64,000 nucleotides of DNA from Siphlonurus alternatus (taxonomy: Eukaryota; Arthropoda; Insecta; Ephemeroptera; Siphlonuridae), in the NCBI GenBank assembly GCA_949825025.1, contig OX463782.1, forward strand, positions 62,001 through 126,000, given 5' to 3'. Of the stretch, positions 14,970-31,200 are shown in pieces (positions within the stretch are counted from its first letter, which is position 1; each line of letters starts with the position of its first letter). The notes below the pieces were generated by a model that did not search any database, had not been told where the DNA came from, and saw nothing but the letters and a program-made list of their open reading frames with translations. A program made the translations under genes and the position numbers.

Positions 14970-16055
14970 ATTGAATTGAATTGAATAAATGAATTGAATT
15001 GCATTGATTTGAATTGAATTGAATTGAATTGAATTGAATAAATGAATTGAATTAAATTAAATTGATTTGAATTGACTTGAATTGAATGAATTGAATAATA
15101 GAATTGAATTGATTTTAATTGAATTAAATTAAATTGATTTGAATTGAATTGATTTGAATTGAATTGAATTGAATTGATTTGATTTGATTTGAATTGAATT
15201 GACTTGAATTGAATCAATTGAATAAATGAATTGAATTGATTTGAATTGAATTGAATGAATTGAATAAATGAATTGAATTGAATTGAATTGAATAAATGAA
15301 TTAAATAAATTTGAATTGAATTGAATTGAATTAAATTGAATTTAATTGAATTGAATTGAATTGAAATGAATTGAATTGAATAAATGAATTGAATTGAATT
15401 GAATTGAATTAAATAAGTGAATTGAATTGAATAAATGAACTGAACTGCATTGAATTGAATTGAATTGAATTAATTTGAATTGATTTAAATTGAATTGACT
15501 TGAATTGAATGAATTGAATAAATGAATTGAATTGATTTGAATTGAATGAAATTGAATTGAATTGATTTGAATTGAACTGCATTGAATTGAATTGAATTGA
15601 TTTGAATTGAATTGATTTGAATTGAAATGAATTGAATAAATGAATTGAATTGATTTGAATTAATTTGAATTGAATTGATTTGAATTGATTGAATTGAATT
15701 AACTTGAATTGAATAATTAAATTGAATTGATTTGAATTGAATTGAATTAAATTGAATTGAAATAAATTGAATTGAATTGAATAAATGAATTGAATTAACT
15801 TGAATTGAATTGAATTGAAATGAATTGAATAAATGAATTGAATTGATTCGTATTGAATTGAACTGAAATGAATTGAATAAATGAATTGAATTGATTTGAA
15901 TTGAATTGAATTGAATTGAATTTAATTGAATTAATTTGAATTGATTTGAATTGAATTGAATTAAATTGATTTGAATTGAATTGAATTGACTTGAATTGAA
16001 TGAATTGAATAAAAGAATTGAATTGATTTGAATTGAATTAAATTAAATTAAATTG
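14970..16055 (+). repeat. 1.06 kb tandem unit, copy A
   Basis: Anchor words are gaactgaactg (15437), aacttgaattgaataattaa (15701) and gattcg (15845). Each recurs exactly 1062 bp downstream at 16499, 16763 and 16907. Copy A has the private variants aataatagaattg (near 15098) and gattcgtattg (15845), where copy B has aataaaagaattg and gattcgaattg. Confidence 0.75.
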
Positions 16056-17118
16056 AATTGAATAAATGAATTGAATTGCATTGATTTGAATTGAATTGAA
16101 TTGAATTGAATTGAATAAATGAATTGAATTAAATTAAATTGATTTGAATTGACTTGAATTGAATGAATTGAATAAAAGAATTGAATTGATTTTAATTGAA
16201 TTAAATTAAATTAAATTGATTTGAATTGAATTGATTTGAATTGAATTGAATTGATTTGATTTGAATTGAATTGACATGAATTGAATCAATTGAATAAATG
16301 AATTGAATTGATTTGAATTGAATTGAATGAATTGAATAAATGAATTGAATTGAATTGAATTGAATAAATGAATTAAATAAATTTGAATTGAATTGAATTG
16401 AATTAAATTGAATTTAATTGAATTGAATTGAATTGAATTGAATTGAATAAATGAATTGAATTGAATTGAATTAAATAAGTGAATTGAATTGAATAAATGA
16501 ACTGAACTGCATTGAATTGAATTGAATTGAATTAATTTGAATTTATTTAAATTGAATTGACTTGAATTGAATGAATTGAATAAAGGAATTGAATTGATTT
16601 GAATTGAATGAAATTGAATTGAATTGATTTGAATTGAACTGCATTGAATTGAATTGAATTGATTTGAATTGAATTGATTTGAATTGAAATGAATTGAATA
16701 AATGAATTGAATTGATTTGAATTAATTTGAATTGAATTGATTTGAATTGATTGAATTGAATTAACTTGAATTGAATAATTAAATTGAATTGATTTGAATT
16801 GAATTGAATTAAATTGAATTGAAATAAATTGAATTGAATTGAATAAATGAATTGAATTAACTTGAATTGAATTGAATTGAAATGAATTGAATAAATGAAT
16901 TGAATTGATTCGAATTGAATTGAACTGAAATGAATTGAATAAATGAATTGAATTGATTTGAATTGAATTGAATTGAATTGAATTTAATTGAATTAATTTG
17001 AATTGATTTGAATTGAATTGAATTAAATTGATTTGAATTGAATTGAATTGAATTGACTTGAATTGAATGAATTGAATAAAAGAATTGAATTGATTTGAAT
17101 TGAATTAAATTAAATTAA
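16056..17118 (+). repeat. 1.06 kb tandem unit, copy B
   Basis: This is the second copy of the preceding unit, with matching anchors at a constant 1062 bp offset. A related third copy lies at about 22500-23340 inside the 5.44 kb unit (gaactgaactg near 22727, aacttg near 22991). A fourth follows at about 27600-28800. The unit has therefore been copied both next to itself and at a distance. Confidence 0.7.
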
Positions 17119-20100
17119 ATTGAATTAAATTGAATTGATTTGAATTGAATTGAATTGATTGAATTGAATTAAATTGAATTAAATTAAATAAGTGAATTGA
17201 ATTGAATTGAATAAATGAATTGAATTGAATTGAATTGATTTGAATTGAACTGCATTGAATTGAATTGAATTGAATAAATGAATTGAATTGATCTGAATTG
17301 ATTTGAATTGAATTGATTTGAATTGAAATGAATTGAATAAATGAATTGAATTGATTTGAATTAAATTGATTTGAATTGATTGAATTGAATTGACTTGAAT
17401 TGAATAAATGAATTGAATTGATTTGAATTGAATTGAATTAAATTGAATTGAATTAAATTGATTTGAATTGAATCGAATTGAATTGATTTGAATTGAATTG
17501 ATTTGAATTGATTGAATTGAATTGACTTGAATTGAATAATTGAATTGAATTGATTTAAATTGAATTGACTTGAATTGAATCAATTGAATAAATGAATTGA
17601 ATTGATTTGAATTGAATTAAATTGATTTGAATTGAATCGAATTGAATTGATTTGAATTGATTTGAATTGAATTGAATTGATTTGAATTGAATTGATTTGA
17701 ATTGAAATGAATTGAATTAATGAATTGAATTGATTTGAATTGATTTGAATTGAATTGATTTGAATTGATTGAATTAAATTGACTTGAATTGAATAAATGA
17801 ATTAAATTGATTTGAATTGAATTAAATTGAATTAAAATAAATTGAATTGAATTGAATAAATGAATTGAATTAAATTATATTGAATTGAATTGAATTGAAT
17901 TAAATTGAATTGAATTGAATAAATGAATTGAATGAATGAATTGAATTGAATTGATTTGAATTGAATTGAATAAATGAATTGAATTGCATTGATTTAAATT
18001 GAATTGAATTGAATTGAATAAATGAATTGAATAAATTTGAATTGATTTGAATTGAAATAAATTAAATTGATTTGAATTGAATAAATGAATTGAATTGCAT
18101 TGATTTGAATTGAATTGAATTGAATTGAATTGAATAAATGAATTTAATTGATTTGAATTGATTTGAATTGAATTGATTTGAATTGAATTGAATTGATTTG
18201 AATTGAAATGAATTGAATAAATGAATTGAATATAATTGAATTGATTTGAATTGATTGAATTGAATTGACTTGAATTGAATAAATGAATTGATTTGATTTG
18301 AATTGAATTGAATTAAATTGAAATAAATTGAATTGAATTGAATAAATGAATTGAATTAAATTAAATTGAATTGAATTAAATTAAATTGAATAAATAAATT
18401 GAATGAATGAATTGAATTGAATTGATTTGAATTGAATTGAATTGAATTGAATTGAATTGAATAAATGAATTGAATTGCATTGATTTGTATTGAATTGAAT
18501 TGAATTGAATTAAATAAATGAATTGAATAAATTTGAATTGATTTGAATTGAATTAAATTAAATTGATTTGAATTGACTTGAATTGAATGAATTGAATAAA
18601 AGAATTGAATTGATTTTAATTGAATTAAATTAAATTAAATTAAATTAAATTAAATTGAATTGAATTGATTTGAATTGAATTGATTTGAATTGAATTAAAT
18701 TGAATTGAATTGATTTGATTTGAATTGAATTGACTTGAATTGAATCAATTGAATAAATGAATTGAATGGATTTGAATTGAATCGAATTGAATTGATTTGA
18801 ATTGAATTGAATTGAATGAATTGAATAAATGAATTGAATTGAATTGAATTGAATAAATGAATTGAATAAATTTGAATTGATTTGAATTGAATTGAATTTA
18901 ATTAAATTGAATTGAATTGAATTGAATTGAATTGAATTGAATTGAATTGAATTGAATGAATTGAATAAATGAATTGAATTGAATTGAATGAAATTGAATT
19001 GAATTGATTTGAATTGAATTGATTTGAATTGATTTGAATTGACTTGAATGAATTGAATAAAAGAATTGAATTGATTTAAATTGAACTGCATTGAATTGAA
19101 TTGAATTGAATAAATTAATTGAATTGATTTGAATTGAATTGAATTGAATTGCTTTGAATTGAATTGAATTGAATTGATTTGAATTGAATTGACTTGAATT
19201 GAATGAATTGAATAAATGAATTGGATTGAATTGATTTGAATTGAATTGATTTGAATTGAATTGAATTGAATTGAATTGAATTGAATTGAATAAATGAATT
19301 GAATTGATTTGAATTGAATGAAATTGAATTGAATTGATTTGAATTTAATTGAATTGATTTGAATTGAATTGACTTGAATTGAATGAATTGAATAAATAAA
19401 TTGACTTGATTTGAATTGAATTGAATAAATGAATTAAATTGAATTGAATTGAATTGATTTGAATTGAACTGCATTGAATTGAATTGAATTGATTTGAATT
19501 AAATTGAATTGAAATGAATTGAATAAATGAATTGAATTGATTTGAATTGATTTGAATTGAATTGATTTGAATTGATTGAATTGAATTGACTTGAATTGAA
19601 TAAATGAATTGAATTGAATTGAATTGAATTAAATTGAATTGATAAAAATTGAATTGAATTGAATTGAATAAATGAATTGAATTGATTTGAATTGATTTGA
19701 ATTGAATTGAATTGAATTGATTTGAATTGAATTGAATTGAATTGATTTGAATTGAATTGAATAAATGAATTGAATTGCATTGATTTGAATTGAATTGAAT
19801 TGATTTGAATTGAATTGAATTGAATTGAATTGAATTGAATTGAATAAATGAATTGAATTGCATTGATTTGAATTGAATTGAATTGAATTGAATAAATGAA
19901 TTTAATTGATTTGAATTGATTTGAATTGAATTGATTTGAATTGAAATGAATTGAATAAATGAATTGAATTGATTTGAATTGATTTGAATTGATTTGAATT
20001 GATTGAATTGACTTGAATTGAATAAATGAATTGATTTGATTTGAATTGAATTGAATTAAATTGAATTGAAATAAATTGAATTGAATTGAATAAATGAATT

Positions 20101-22771
20101 GAATTAAATTAAATTGAATTGAATTGAATTGAATTAAATTGAATTGAATAAATTGAATGAATGAATTGAATTGAATTGATTTGAATTGAATTGAATTGAA
20201 TTGAATTGAATAAATGAATTGAATTGCATTGATTTGAATTGAATTGAATTGAAATGATTTGAATTGAATTGAATAAATGAATTGAATAAATTTGAATTGA
20301 TTTGAATTGAATTAAATTAAATTGATTTGAATTGACTTGAATTGAATGAATTGAATAAAAGAATTGAATTGATTTTAATTGAATTAAATTAAATTAAATT
20401 AAATTAAATTGAATTGAATTGAATTGATTTGAATTAAATTGAATTGATTTGAATTGAATTAAATTGAATTGAATTGATTTGATTTGAATTGAATTGACTT
20501 GAATTGAATCAATTGAATAAATGAATTGAATTGATTTGAATTGAATCGAATTGAATTGATTTTAATTGAATTGAATTGAATGAATTGAATAAATGAATTG
20601 AATTGAATTGAATTGAATAAATGAATTGAATAAATTTGAATTGATTTGAATTGAATTGAATTAAATTGAATTGAATTGAATTGAATTGAATTGAATTGAA
20701 TGAATTGAATAAATGAATTGAATTGAATGAAATTGAATTGAATTGATTTGAATTGAATTGATTTGAATTGACTTGAATTGAATGAATTGAATTGAATAAA
20801 TTAATTGAATTGATTTGAATTGAATTGAATTGCTTTGAATTGAATTGAATTGAATTGATTTGAATTGACTTGAATTGAATGAATTGAATAAATGAATTGG
20901 ATTGAATTGATTTGAATTGAATTGATTTGAATTGAATTGATTTGAATTGAATTGAATTGAATTGAATTGATTTGAATTGAATTGACTTGAATTGAATAAA
21001 TGAATTGCATTGAATTGAATTGAATTAAATAAGTGTTTTGAATTGAATTGAATAAATGAATTGAATTGATTTGAATTGAACTGCATTGAATTGAATTGAA
21101 TTGAATTGAATAAATGAATTGAATTGATTTGAATTGAAATGAATTGAATAAATGAATTGAATTGATTTGAATTGATTTGAATTGAATTAATTTGAATTGA
21201 TTGAATTGAATTGACTTGAATTGAATAAATGAATTGAATTGATTTGAATTGAATTGAATTGAAATAAATTGAATTGAATTGAATAAATGAATTGAATTAA
21301 ATTGAATTGAATTGAATTGAATAAATGAATTGAATGAATGAATTGAATTGAATTGAATTGAATTGAATTGAATTGAATTGAATTGAATAAATGAATTGAA
21401 TTGAATTGAATAAATGAATTGAATTGCATTGATTTGAATTGAATTGAATTGAATTGAATTGAATTGAATTGAATTGAATTGAATAAATGAATAGAATAAA
21501 TTTGAATTGATTTGAATTGATATAAATTAAATTGATTTGAATTAAATTGACTTGAATTGAATGAATTGAATAAAAGAATTGAATTGATTTGAATTGAATT
21601 AAATTAAATTGAATTAAATTGAATTGATTTGAATTGATTTGAATTGAATTGAATTGAATTGATTTGATTTGAATTGAATTGACTTGAATTGGATCAATTG
21701 AATAAATGAATTGAATTGATTTGAATTGAATTAAATTGAATTAAATTGATTTGAATTGAATTGAATTGATTTGAATTGAATTGACTTGAATTCAATGAAT
21801 TGAATAAATGAATTGAATTGAATTGAATTGAATAAATGAATTAAATAAATTTGAATTGATTTGAATTGATTTGAATTGAATTAAATTGAATTTATTGAAT
21901 TTAATTGAATTGAATTGAATAAATGAATTGATTTGATTTGAATTGAATGAAATTGAATTGAATTGATTTGAATTGAATGGAATTGATTTGAATTGACTTG
22001 AATTGAATGAATTGAATAAATAAATTGACTTGATTTGAATTGAATAAATGAATTGAATTGAATTAAATAAGTGAATTGAATTGAATTGAATAAATGAATT
22101 AAATTGAATTGAATTGAATTGATTTGAATTGAACTGCATTGAATTGAATTGAATTGATTTGAATTGAATTGAATGAAATGAATTGAATAAATGAATTGAA
22201 TTGATTTGAATTGATTTGAATTGAATTGATTTGAATTGATTGAATTGAATTGACTTGAATTGAATTAATGAATTGAATTGATTTGAATTGAATTGAATTA
22301 AATTGAATTGAAATAAATTGAATTGAATTGAATAAATGAATTGAATTAAATTAAATTAAATTAAATTGAATTGAATTGAATAAATGAATTGAATTGATTT
22401 GAATTGAATTGAATTGAATTGAATAAATGAATTGAATTGATTTGAATTCAATTGAATTAAATTGAATTGAAATAAATTGAATTGAATTGAATAAATGAAT
22501 TGAATTAAATTAAATTGAATTGAATTGAATAAATGAATTGAATTGCATTGATTTGAATTGAATTGAATTGAATTGAATAAATGAATTAAATAAATTTGAA
22601 TTGAATTGAATTGAATTAAATTGAATTTAATTGAATTGAATTGAATTGAATTGAATTGAATTGAATTGAATAAATGAATTGAATTGAATTGAATTGAATT
22701 AAATAAGTGAATTGAATTGAATAAATGAACTGAACTGCATTGAATTGAATTGAATTGAATTAATTTGAATT
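17119..22771 (+). repeat. Mosaic satellite segment
   Basis: Pentamer satellite with the usual landmarks and no gene. It includes the private word gatctgaattg (17290), a 6-unit TTAAA run (18627-18656), gctttg (near 19151), gataaaaa (near 19640), gtgttttg (21033) and ggatcaattg (near 21691), with gaattc at 21788-21793 and 22444-22449. The part from about 19.9 to 22.2 kb is collinear with 24.8-27.0 kb (offset about 4.87 kb) and with 12.0-14.6 kb (offset about 7.8 kb). Confidence 0.6.
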
Positions 22772-25700
22772 GATTTAAATTGAATTGACTTGAATTGAAT
22801 GAATTGAATAAATGAATTGAATTGATTTGAATTGAATGAAATTGAATTGAATTGATTTGAATTGAATTGATTTGAATTGAATTGATTTGAATTGAATTGA
22901 ATTGATTTGAATTGAAATGAATTGAATAAATGAATTGAATTGATTTGAATTAATTTGAATTGAATTGATTTGAATTGATTGAATTGAAATAACTTGAATT
23001 GAATAATTAAATTGAATTGATTTGAATTGAATTGAATTAAATTGAATTGAAATAAATTGAATTGAATTGAATAAATGAATTGAATTAACTTGAATTGAAT
23101 TGAATTGAAATGAATTGAATAAATGAATTGAATTGATTCGAATTGAATTGAACTGAAATGAATTAAATAAATGAATTGAATTGATTTGAATTGAATTGAA
23201 TTGAATTTAATTGAATTAATTTGAATTGATTTGAATTGAATTGAATTAAATTGATTTGAATTGAATTGAATTGAATTGACTTGAATTGAATGAATTGAAT
23301 AAAAGAATTGAATTGATTTGAATTGAATTAAATTAAATTGAATTGAATTAAATTGAATTGATTTGAATTGAATTGAATTGATTGAATTGAATTGAATTAA
23401 ATTGAATTAAATTAAATAAGTGAATTGAATTGAATTGAATAAATGAATTGAATTGAATTGAATTGATTTGAATTGAACTGCATTGAATTGAATTGAATTG
23501 AATAAATGAATTGAATTGATTTGAATTGATTTGAATTGAATTAATTTGAATTGAAATGAATTGAATAAATGAATTGAATTGATTTGAATTGATTGAATTG
23601 AATTGACTTGAATAAATGAATTGAATTGATTTGAATTGAATTGAATAAATGAATTGAATAAATGAATTGAATTGATTTGAATTGAATTGAACTGAAATGA
23701 ATTAAATAAATGAATTGAATTGATTTGAATTGAATTGAATTGAATTGAATTGAATTTAATTGAATTAATTTGAATTAATTTGAATAAATGAATTGAATTG
23801 AATTGAATTAAATAAGTAAATTGAATTGAATTGAATAAATGAATTAAATTGAATTGAATTGAATTGATTTGAATTGAACTGCATTGAATTGAATTGAATT
23901 GATTTGAATTAAATTGAATTGAAATGAATTGAATAAATGAATTGAATTGATTTGAATTGATTTGAATTGAATTGATTTGAATTGATTGAATTGAATTGAC
24001 TTGAATTGAATAAATGAATTGAATTGAATTGAATTGAATTGAATTAAATTGAATTGATAAAAATTGAATTGAATTGAATAAATGAATTGAATTGATTTGA
24101 ATTGATTTGAATTGAATTGAATTGAATTGAATTGAATTGAATTGATTTGAATTGAATTTAATTGAATTGAATAAATGAATTGAATTGAATTGAATTGAAT
24201 TGAATTGAATTGAATTGAATTGAATTGAATTGAATTGAATTGAATTGAATTGAATTGAATAAATGAATTGAATTGCATTGATTTGAATTGAATTGAATTG
24301 AATTGAATTGAACAAATGAATTTAATTGATTTGAATTGATTTGAATTGAATTGATTTGAATTGAATTGAATTGAAATGAATTGAATAAATGAATTGAATT
24401 GATTTGAATTGATTTGAATTGATTGAATTGAATTGACTTGAATTGAATAAATGAATTGAATTAAATTAAATTGAATTGAATTGAATTAAATTGAATTGAA
24501 TAAATAAATTGAATGAATGAATTGAATTGAATTGAATTGAATTGAATTGAATTGAATTGAATTGAATTGAATTGAATTGAATTGAATTGAATAAATGAAT
24601 TGAATTGCATTGATTTGAATTGAATTGAATTGATTTGAATTGAATTGAATTGAATTGAATTGAATTGAATTGAATAAATGAATTGAATTGCATTGATTTG
24701 AATTGAATTGAATTGAATTGAATTGAATAAATGAATTTAATTGATTTGAATTGATTTGAATTGAATTGATTTGAATTGATTTGAATTGAATTGATTTGAA
24801 TTGAAATGAATTGAATAAATGAATTGAATTGATTTGAATTGATTTGAATTGATTGAATTGACTTGAATTGAATAAATGAATTGATTTGATTTGAATTGAA
24901 TTGAATTAAATTGAATTGAAATAAATTGAATTGAATTGAATAAATGAATTGAATTAAATTAAATTGAATTGAATTGAATTAAATTGAATTGAATAAATTG
25001 AATGAATGAATTGAATTGAATTGATTTGAATTGAATTGAATTGAATTGAATTGAATTGAATTGAATTGAATTGAATAAATGAATTGAATTGCATTGATTT
25101 GAATTGAATTGAATTGAATTGAATTGAATTGAATAAATGAATTGAATAAATTTGAATTGATTTGAATTGAATTAAATTAAATTGATTTGAATTGACTTGA
25201 ATTGAATGAATTGAATAAAAGAATTGAATTGATTTTAATTGAATTAAATTAAATTAAATTAAATTAAATTAAATTGAATTGAATTGATTTGAATTAAAAT
25301 GAATTGATTTGAATTGAATTAAATTGAATTGAATTGATTTGATTTGAATTGAATTGACTTGAATTGAATCAATTGAATAAATGAATTGAATTGATTTGAA
25401 TTGAATCGAATTGAATTGATTTGAATTGAATTGAATTGAATGAATTGAATAAATGAATTGAATTGAATTGAATTGAATAAATGAATTGAATAAATTTGAA
25501 TTGATTTGAATTGAATTGAATTTAATTAAATTGAATTGAATTGAATTGAATTGAATTGAATTGAATGAATTGAATAAATGAATTGAATTGAATGAAATTG
25601 AATTGAATTGATTTGAATTGAATTGATTTGAATTGACTTGAATTGAATGAATTGAATTGAATAAATTAATTGAATTGATTTGAATTGAATTGAATTGCTT

Positions 25701-28212
25701 TGAATTGAATTGAATTGAATTGAATTGATTTGAATTGACTTGAATTGAATGAATTGAATAAATGAATTGGATTGAATTGATTTGAATTGAATTGATTTGA
25801 ATTGAATTGATTTGAATTGAATTGAATTGAATTGAATTGATTTGAATTGAATTGACTTGAATTGAATAAATGAATTGCATTGAATTGAATTGAATTAAAT
25901 AAGTGTTTTGAATTGAATTGAATAAATGAATTGAATTGATTTGAATTGAACTGCATTGAATTGAATTGAATTGAATTGAATAAATGAATTGAATTGATTT
26001 GAATTGATTTGAATTGAATTGATTTGAATTGAAATGAATTGAATTGATTTGAATTGATTTGAATTGAATTGATTTGAATTGATTGAATTGAATTGACTTG
26101 AATTGAATAAATGAATTGAATTGATTTGAATTGAATTAAATTGAATTGAAATAAATTGAATTGAATTGAATAAATGAATTGAATTAAATTGAATTGAATT
26201 GAATTGAATAAATGAATTGAATGAATGAATTGAATTGAATTGAATTGAATTGAATTGAATTGAATTGAATTGAATTGAATAAATGAATTGAATTGAATTG
26301 AATAAATGAATTGAATTGCATTGATTTGAATTGAATTGAATTGAATTGAATTGAATTGAATTGAATAAATGAATAGAATAAATTTGAATTGATTTGAATT
26401 GATATAAATTAAATTGATTTGAATTAAATTGACTTGAATTGAATGAATTGAATAAAAGAATTGAATTGATTTGAATTGAATTAAATTAAATTGAATTAAA
26501 TTGAATTGATTTGAATTAAATTGATTTGAATTGAATTGAATTTAATTGATTTGAATTGAATTGACTTGAATTGGATCAATTGAATAAATGAATTGAATTG
26601 ATTTGAATTGAATTAAATTGAATTAAATTGATTTGAATTGAATTGAATTGATTTGAATTGAATTGACTTGAATTCAATGAATTGAATAAATGAATTGAAT
26701 TGAATTGAATTGAATAAATGAATTAAATAAATTTGAATTGATTTGAATTGAATTAAATTGAATTTATTGAATTTAATTGAATTGAATTGAATTGAATAAA
26801 TGAATTGATTTGATTTGAATTGAATGAATTGAATTGAATTGATTTGAATTGAATGGAATTGATTTGAATTGACTTGAATTGAATGAATTGAATAAATAAA
26901 TTGACTTGATTTGAATAAATGAATTGAATTGAATTAAATAAGTGAATTGAATTGAATTGAATAAATGAATTGAATTGATTTGAATTGATTTGAATTGAAT
27001 TGATTTGAATTGATTGAATTGAATTGAATTGAATAAATGAATTGAATTGATTTGAATTGAATTGAATTGAATTGAATAAATGAATTGAATTGATTTGAAT
27101 TCAATTGAATTAAATTGAATTGAAATTAATTGAATTGAATTGAATAAATGAATTGAATTAAATTAAATTGAATTGAATTGAATAAATGAATTGAATTGCA
27201 TTGATTTGAATTGAATTGAATTGAATTGAATTGAATAAATGAATTGAATTAAATTAAATTGATTTGAATTGACTTGAATTGAATGAATTGAATAAAAGAA
27301 TTGAATTGATTTTAATTGAATTAAATTAAATTAAATTGATTTGAATTGAATTGATTTGAATTGAATTGAATTGATTTGAATTGAATTGACTTGAATTGAA
27401 TCAATTGAATAAATGAATTGAATTGATTTGAATTGAATTGAATGAATTGAATAAATGAGTTGAATTGAATTGAATTGAATAAATGAATTAAATAAATTTG
27501 AATTGAATTGAATTGAATTAAATTGAATTTAATTGAATTGAATTGAATTGAATTGAATAAATGAATTGAATTGAATTGAATTGAATTAAATAAGTGAATT
27601 GAATTGAATAAATGAACTGAACTGCATTGAATTGAATTGAATTGAATTAATTTGAATTGATTTAAATTGAATTGACTTGAATTGAATGAATTGAATAAAT
27701 GAATTGAATTGATTTGAATTGAATGAAATTGAATTGAATTGATTTGAATTGAACTGCATTGAATTGAATTGATTTGAATTAAATTGAATTGAAATGAATT
27801 GAATAAATGAATTGAATTGATTTGAATTGATTTGAATTGAATTGATTTGAATTGATTGAATTGAATTGACTTGAATTGAATAAATGAATTGAATTGAATT
27901 GAATTGAATTAAATTGAATTGATAAAAATTGAATTGAATTGAATTGAATAAATGAATTGAATTGATTTGAATTGATTTGAATTGAATTGAATTGAATTGA
28001 TTTGAATTGAATTGAATTGATTTGAATTGAATTTAATTGAATTGAATAAATGAATTGAATTGATTTGAATTGAATTGAATTGAATTGAATTGAATTGAAT
28101 TGAATTGAATTGAATTGAATAAATGAATTGAATTGCATTGATTTGAATTGAATTGAATTGAATTGAATTGAACAAATGAATTTAATTGATTTGAATTGAT
28201 TTGAATTGAATT
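22772..28212 (+). repeat. 5.44 kb tandem higher-order unit, copy A
   Basis: The unit starts at gatttaaattgaattgactt (22772), and the same word opens copy B at 28213, an offset of 5441. Further anchors are aacttgaataattaa-type words at 22991 and 28432 (5441), gtgttttg at 25903 and 31360 (5457), and ggatcaattg at 26573 and 32018 (5445). Copy A also contains gataaaaa near 24056 and 27921, and gaattc at 26670 and 27097. Confidence 0.8.
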
Positions 28213-31200
28213 GATTTAAATTGAATTGACTTGAATTGAATGAATTGAATAAATGAATTGAATTGATTTGAATTGAATGAAATTGAATTGAATTGATTTG
28301 AATTGAATTGATTTGAATTGAATTGATTTGAATTGAATTGAATTGATTTGAATTGAAATGAATTGAATAAATGAATTGAATTGATTTGAATTAATTTGAA
28401 TTGAATTGATTTGAATTGATTGAATTGAATTAACTTGAATTGAATAATTAAATTGAATTGATTTGAATTGAATTGAATTAAATTGAATTGAAATAAATTG
28501 AATTGAATTGAATAAATGAATTGAATTAACTTGAATTGAATTGAATTGAAATGAATTGAATAAATGAATTGAATTGATTCGAATTGAATTGAACTGAAAT
28601 GAATTAAATAAATGAATTGAATTGATTTGAATTGAATTGAATTGAATTTAATTGAATTAATTTGAATTGATTTGAATTGAATTGAATTAAATTGATTTGA
28701 ATTGAATTGAATTGAATTGACTTGAATTGAATGAATTGAATAAAAGAATTGAATTGATTTGAATTGAATTAAATTAAATTGAATTGAATTAAATTGAATT
28801 GATTTGAATTGAATTGAATTGATTGAATTGAATTGAATTAAATTGAATTAAATTAAATAAGTGAATTGAATTGAATTGAATAAATGAATTGAATTGAATT
28901 GAATTGATTTGAATTGAACTGCATTGAATTGAATTGAATTGAATAAATGAATTGAATTGATTTGAATTGATTTGAATTGAATTAATTTGAATTGAAATGA
29001 ATTGAATAAATGAATTGAATTGATTTGAATTGATTGAATTGAATTGACTTGAATAAATGAATTGAATTGATTTGAATTGAATTGAATAAATGAATTGAAT
29101 AAATGAATTGAATTGATTCGAATTGAATTGAACTGAAATGAATTAAATAAATGAATTGAATTGATTTGAATTGAATTGAATTGAATTGAATTGAATTTAA
29201 TTGAATTAATTTGAATTAATTTGAATAAATGAATTGAATTGAATTGAATTAAATAAGTAAATTGAATTGAATTGAATAAATGAATTAAATTGAATTGAAT
29301 TGAATTGATTTGAATTGAACTGCATTGAATTGAATTGAATTGATTTGAATTAAATTGAATTGAAATGAATTGAATAAATGAATTGAATTGATTTGAATTG
29401 ATTTGAATTGAATTGATTTGAATTGATTGAATTGAATTGACTTGAATTGAATAAATGAATTGAATTGAATTGAATTGAATTAAATTGAATTGATAAAAAT
29501 TGAATTGAATTGAATTGAATAAATGAATTGAATTGATTTGAATTGATTTGAATTGAATTGAATTGAATTGAATTGAATTGAATTGATTTGAATTGAATTG
29601 AATTGAATTGATTTGAATTGAATTTAATTGAATTGAATAAATGAATTGAATTGAATTGAATTGAATTGAATTGAATTGAATTGAATTGAATTGAATTGAA
29701 TTGAATTGAATAAATGAATTGAATTGCATTGATTTGAATTGAATTGAATTGAATTGAATTGAATTGAACAAATGAATTTAATTGATTTGAATTGATTTGA
29801 ATTGAATTGATTTGAATTGAATTGAATTGAAATGAATTGAATAAATGAATTGAATTGATTTGAATTGATTTGAATTGATTGAATTGAATTGACTTGAATT
29901 GAATAAATGAATTGAATTAAATTAAATTGAATTGAATTGAATTAAATTGAATTGAATAAATAAATTGAATGAATGAATTGAATTGAATTGATTTGAATTG
30001 AATTGAATTGAATTGAATTGAATTGAATTGAATTGAATTGAATAAATGAATTGAATTGCATTGATTTGAATTGAATTGAATTGATTTGAATTGAATTGAA
30101 TTGAATTGAATTGAATTGAATTGAATAAATGAATTGAATTGCATTGATTTGAATTGAATTGAATTGAATTGAATAAATGAATTTAATTGATTTGAATTGA
30201 TTTGAATTGAATTGATTTGAATTGATTTGAATTGAATTGATTTGAATTGAAATGAATTGAATAAATGAATTGAATTGATTTGAATTGATTTGAATTGATT
30301 GAATTGACTTGAATTGAATAAATGAATTGATTTGATTTGAATTGAATTGAATTAAATTGAATTGAAATAAATTGAATTGAATTGAATAAATGAATTGAAT
30401 TAAATTAAATTGAATTGAATTGAATTAAATTGAATTGAATAAATTGAATGAATGAATTGAATTGAATTGATTTGAATTGAATTGAATTGAATTGAATTGA
30501 ATTGAATTGAATTGAATTGAATTGAATAAATGAATTGAATTGCATTGATTTGAATTGAATTGAATTGAATTGAATTGAATTGAATAAATGAATTGAATTG
30601 AATAAATGAATTGAATAAATTTGAATTGATTTGAATTGAATTAAATTAAATTGATTTGAATTGACTTGAATTGAATTGATTTTAATTGAATTAAATTAAA
30701 TTAAATTAAATTAAATTAAATTGAATTGAATTGAATTGATTTGAATTAAAATGAATTGATTTGAATTGAATTAAATTGAATTGAATTGATTTGATTTGAA
30801 TTGAATTGACTTGAATTGAATCAATTGAATAAATGAATTGAATTGATTTGAATTGAATCGAATTGAATTGATTTGAATTGAATTGAATTGAATGAATTGA
30901 ATAAATGAATTGAATTGAATTGAATTGAATAAATGAATTGAATAAATTTGAATTGATTTGAATTGAATTGAATTTAATTAAATTGAATTGAATTGAATTG
31001 AATTGAATTGAATTGAATGAATTGAATAAATGAATTGAATTGAATGAAATTGAATTGAATTGATTTGAATTGAATTGATTTGAATTGACTTGAATTGAAT
31101 GAATTGAATTGAATAAATTAATTGAATTGATTTGAATTGAATTGAATTGCTTTGAATTGAATTGAATTGAATTGAATTGATTTGAATTGACTTGAATTGA

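Noticed and set aside
28848..29771. 307-residue minus-strand open frame, near copy of one at 23407-24315
   Set aside because: Its conservation between the two sites only reflects the 5.44 kb DNA duplication. Composition and overlapping open frames are those of the satellite.
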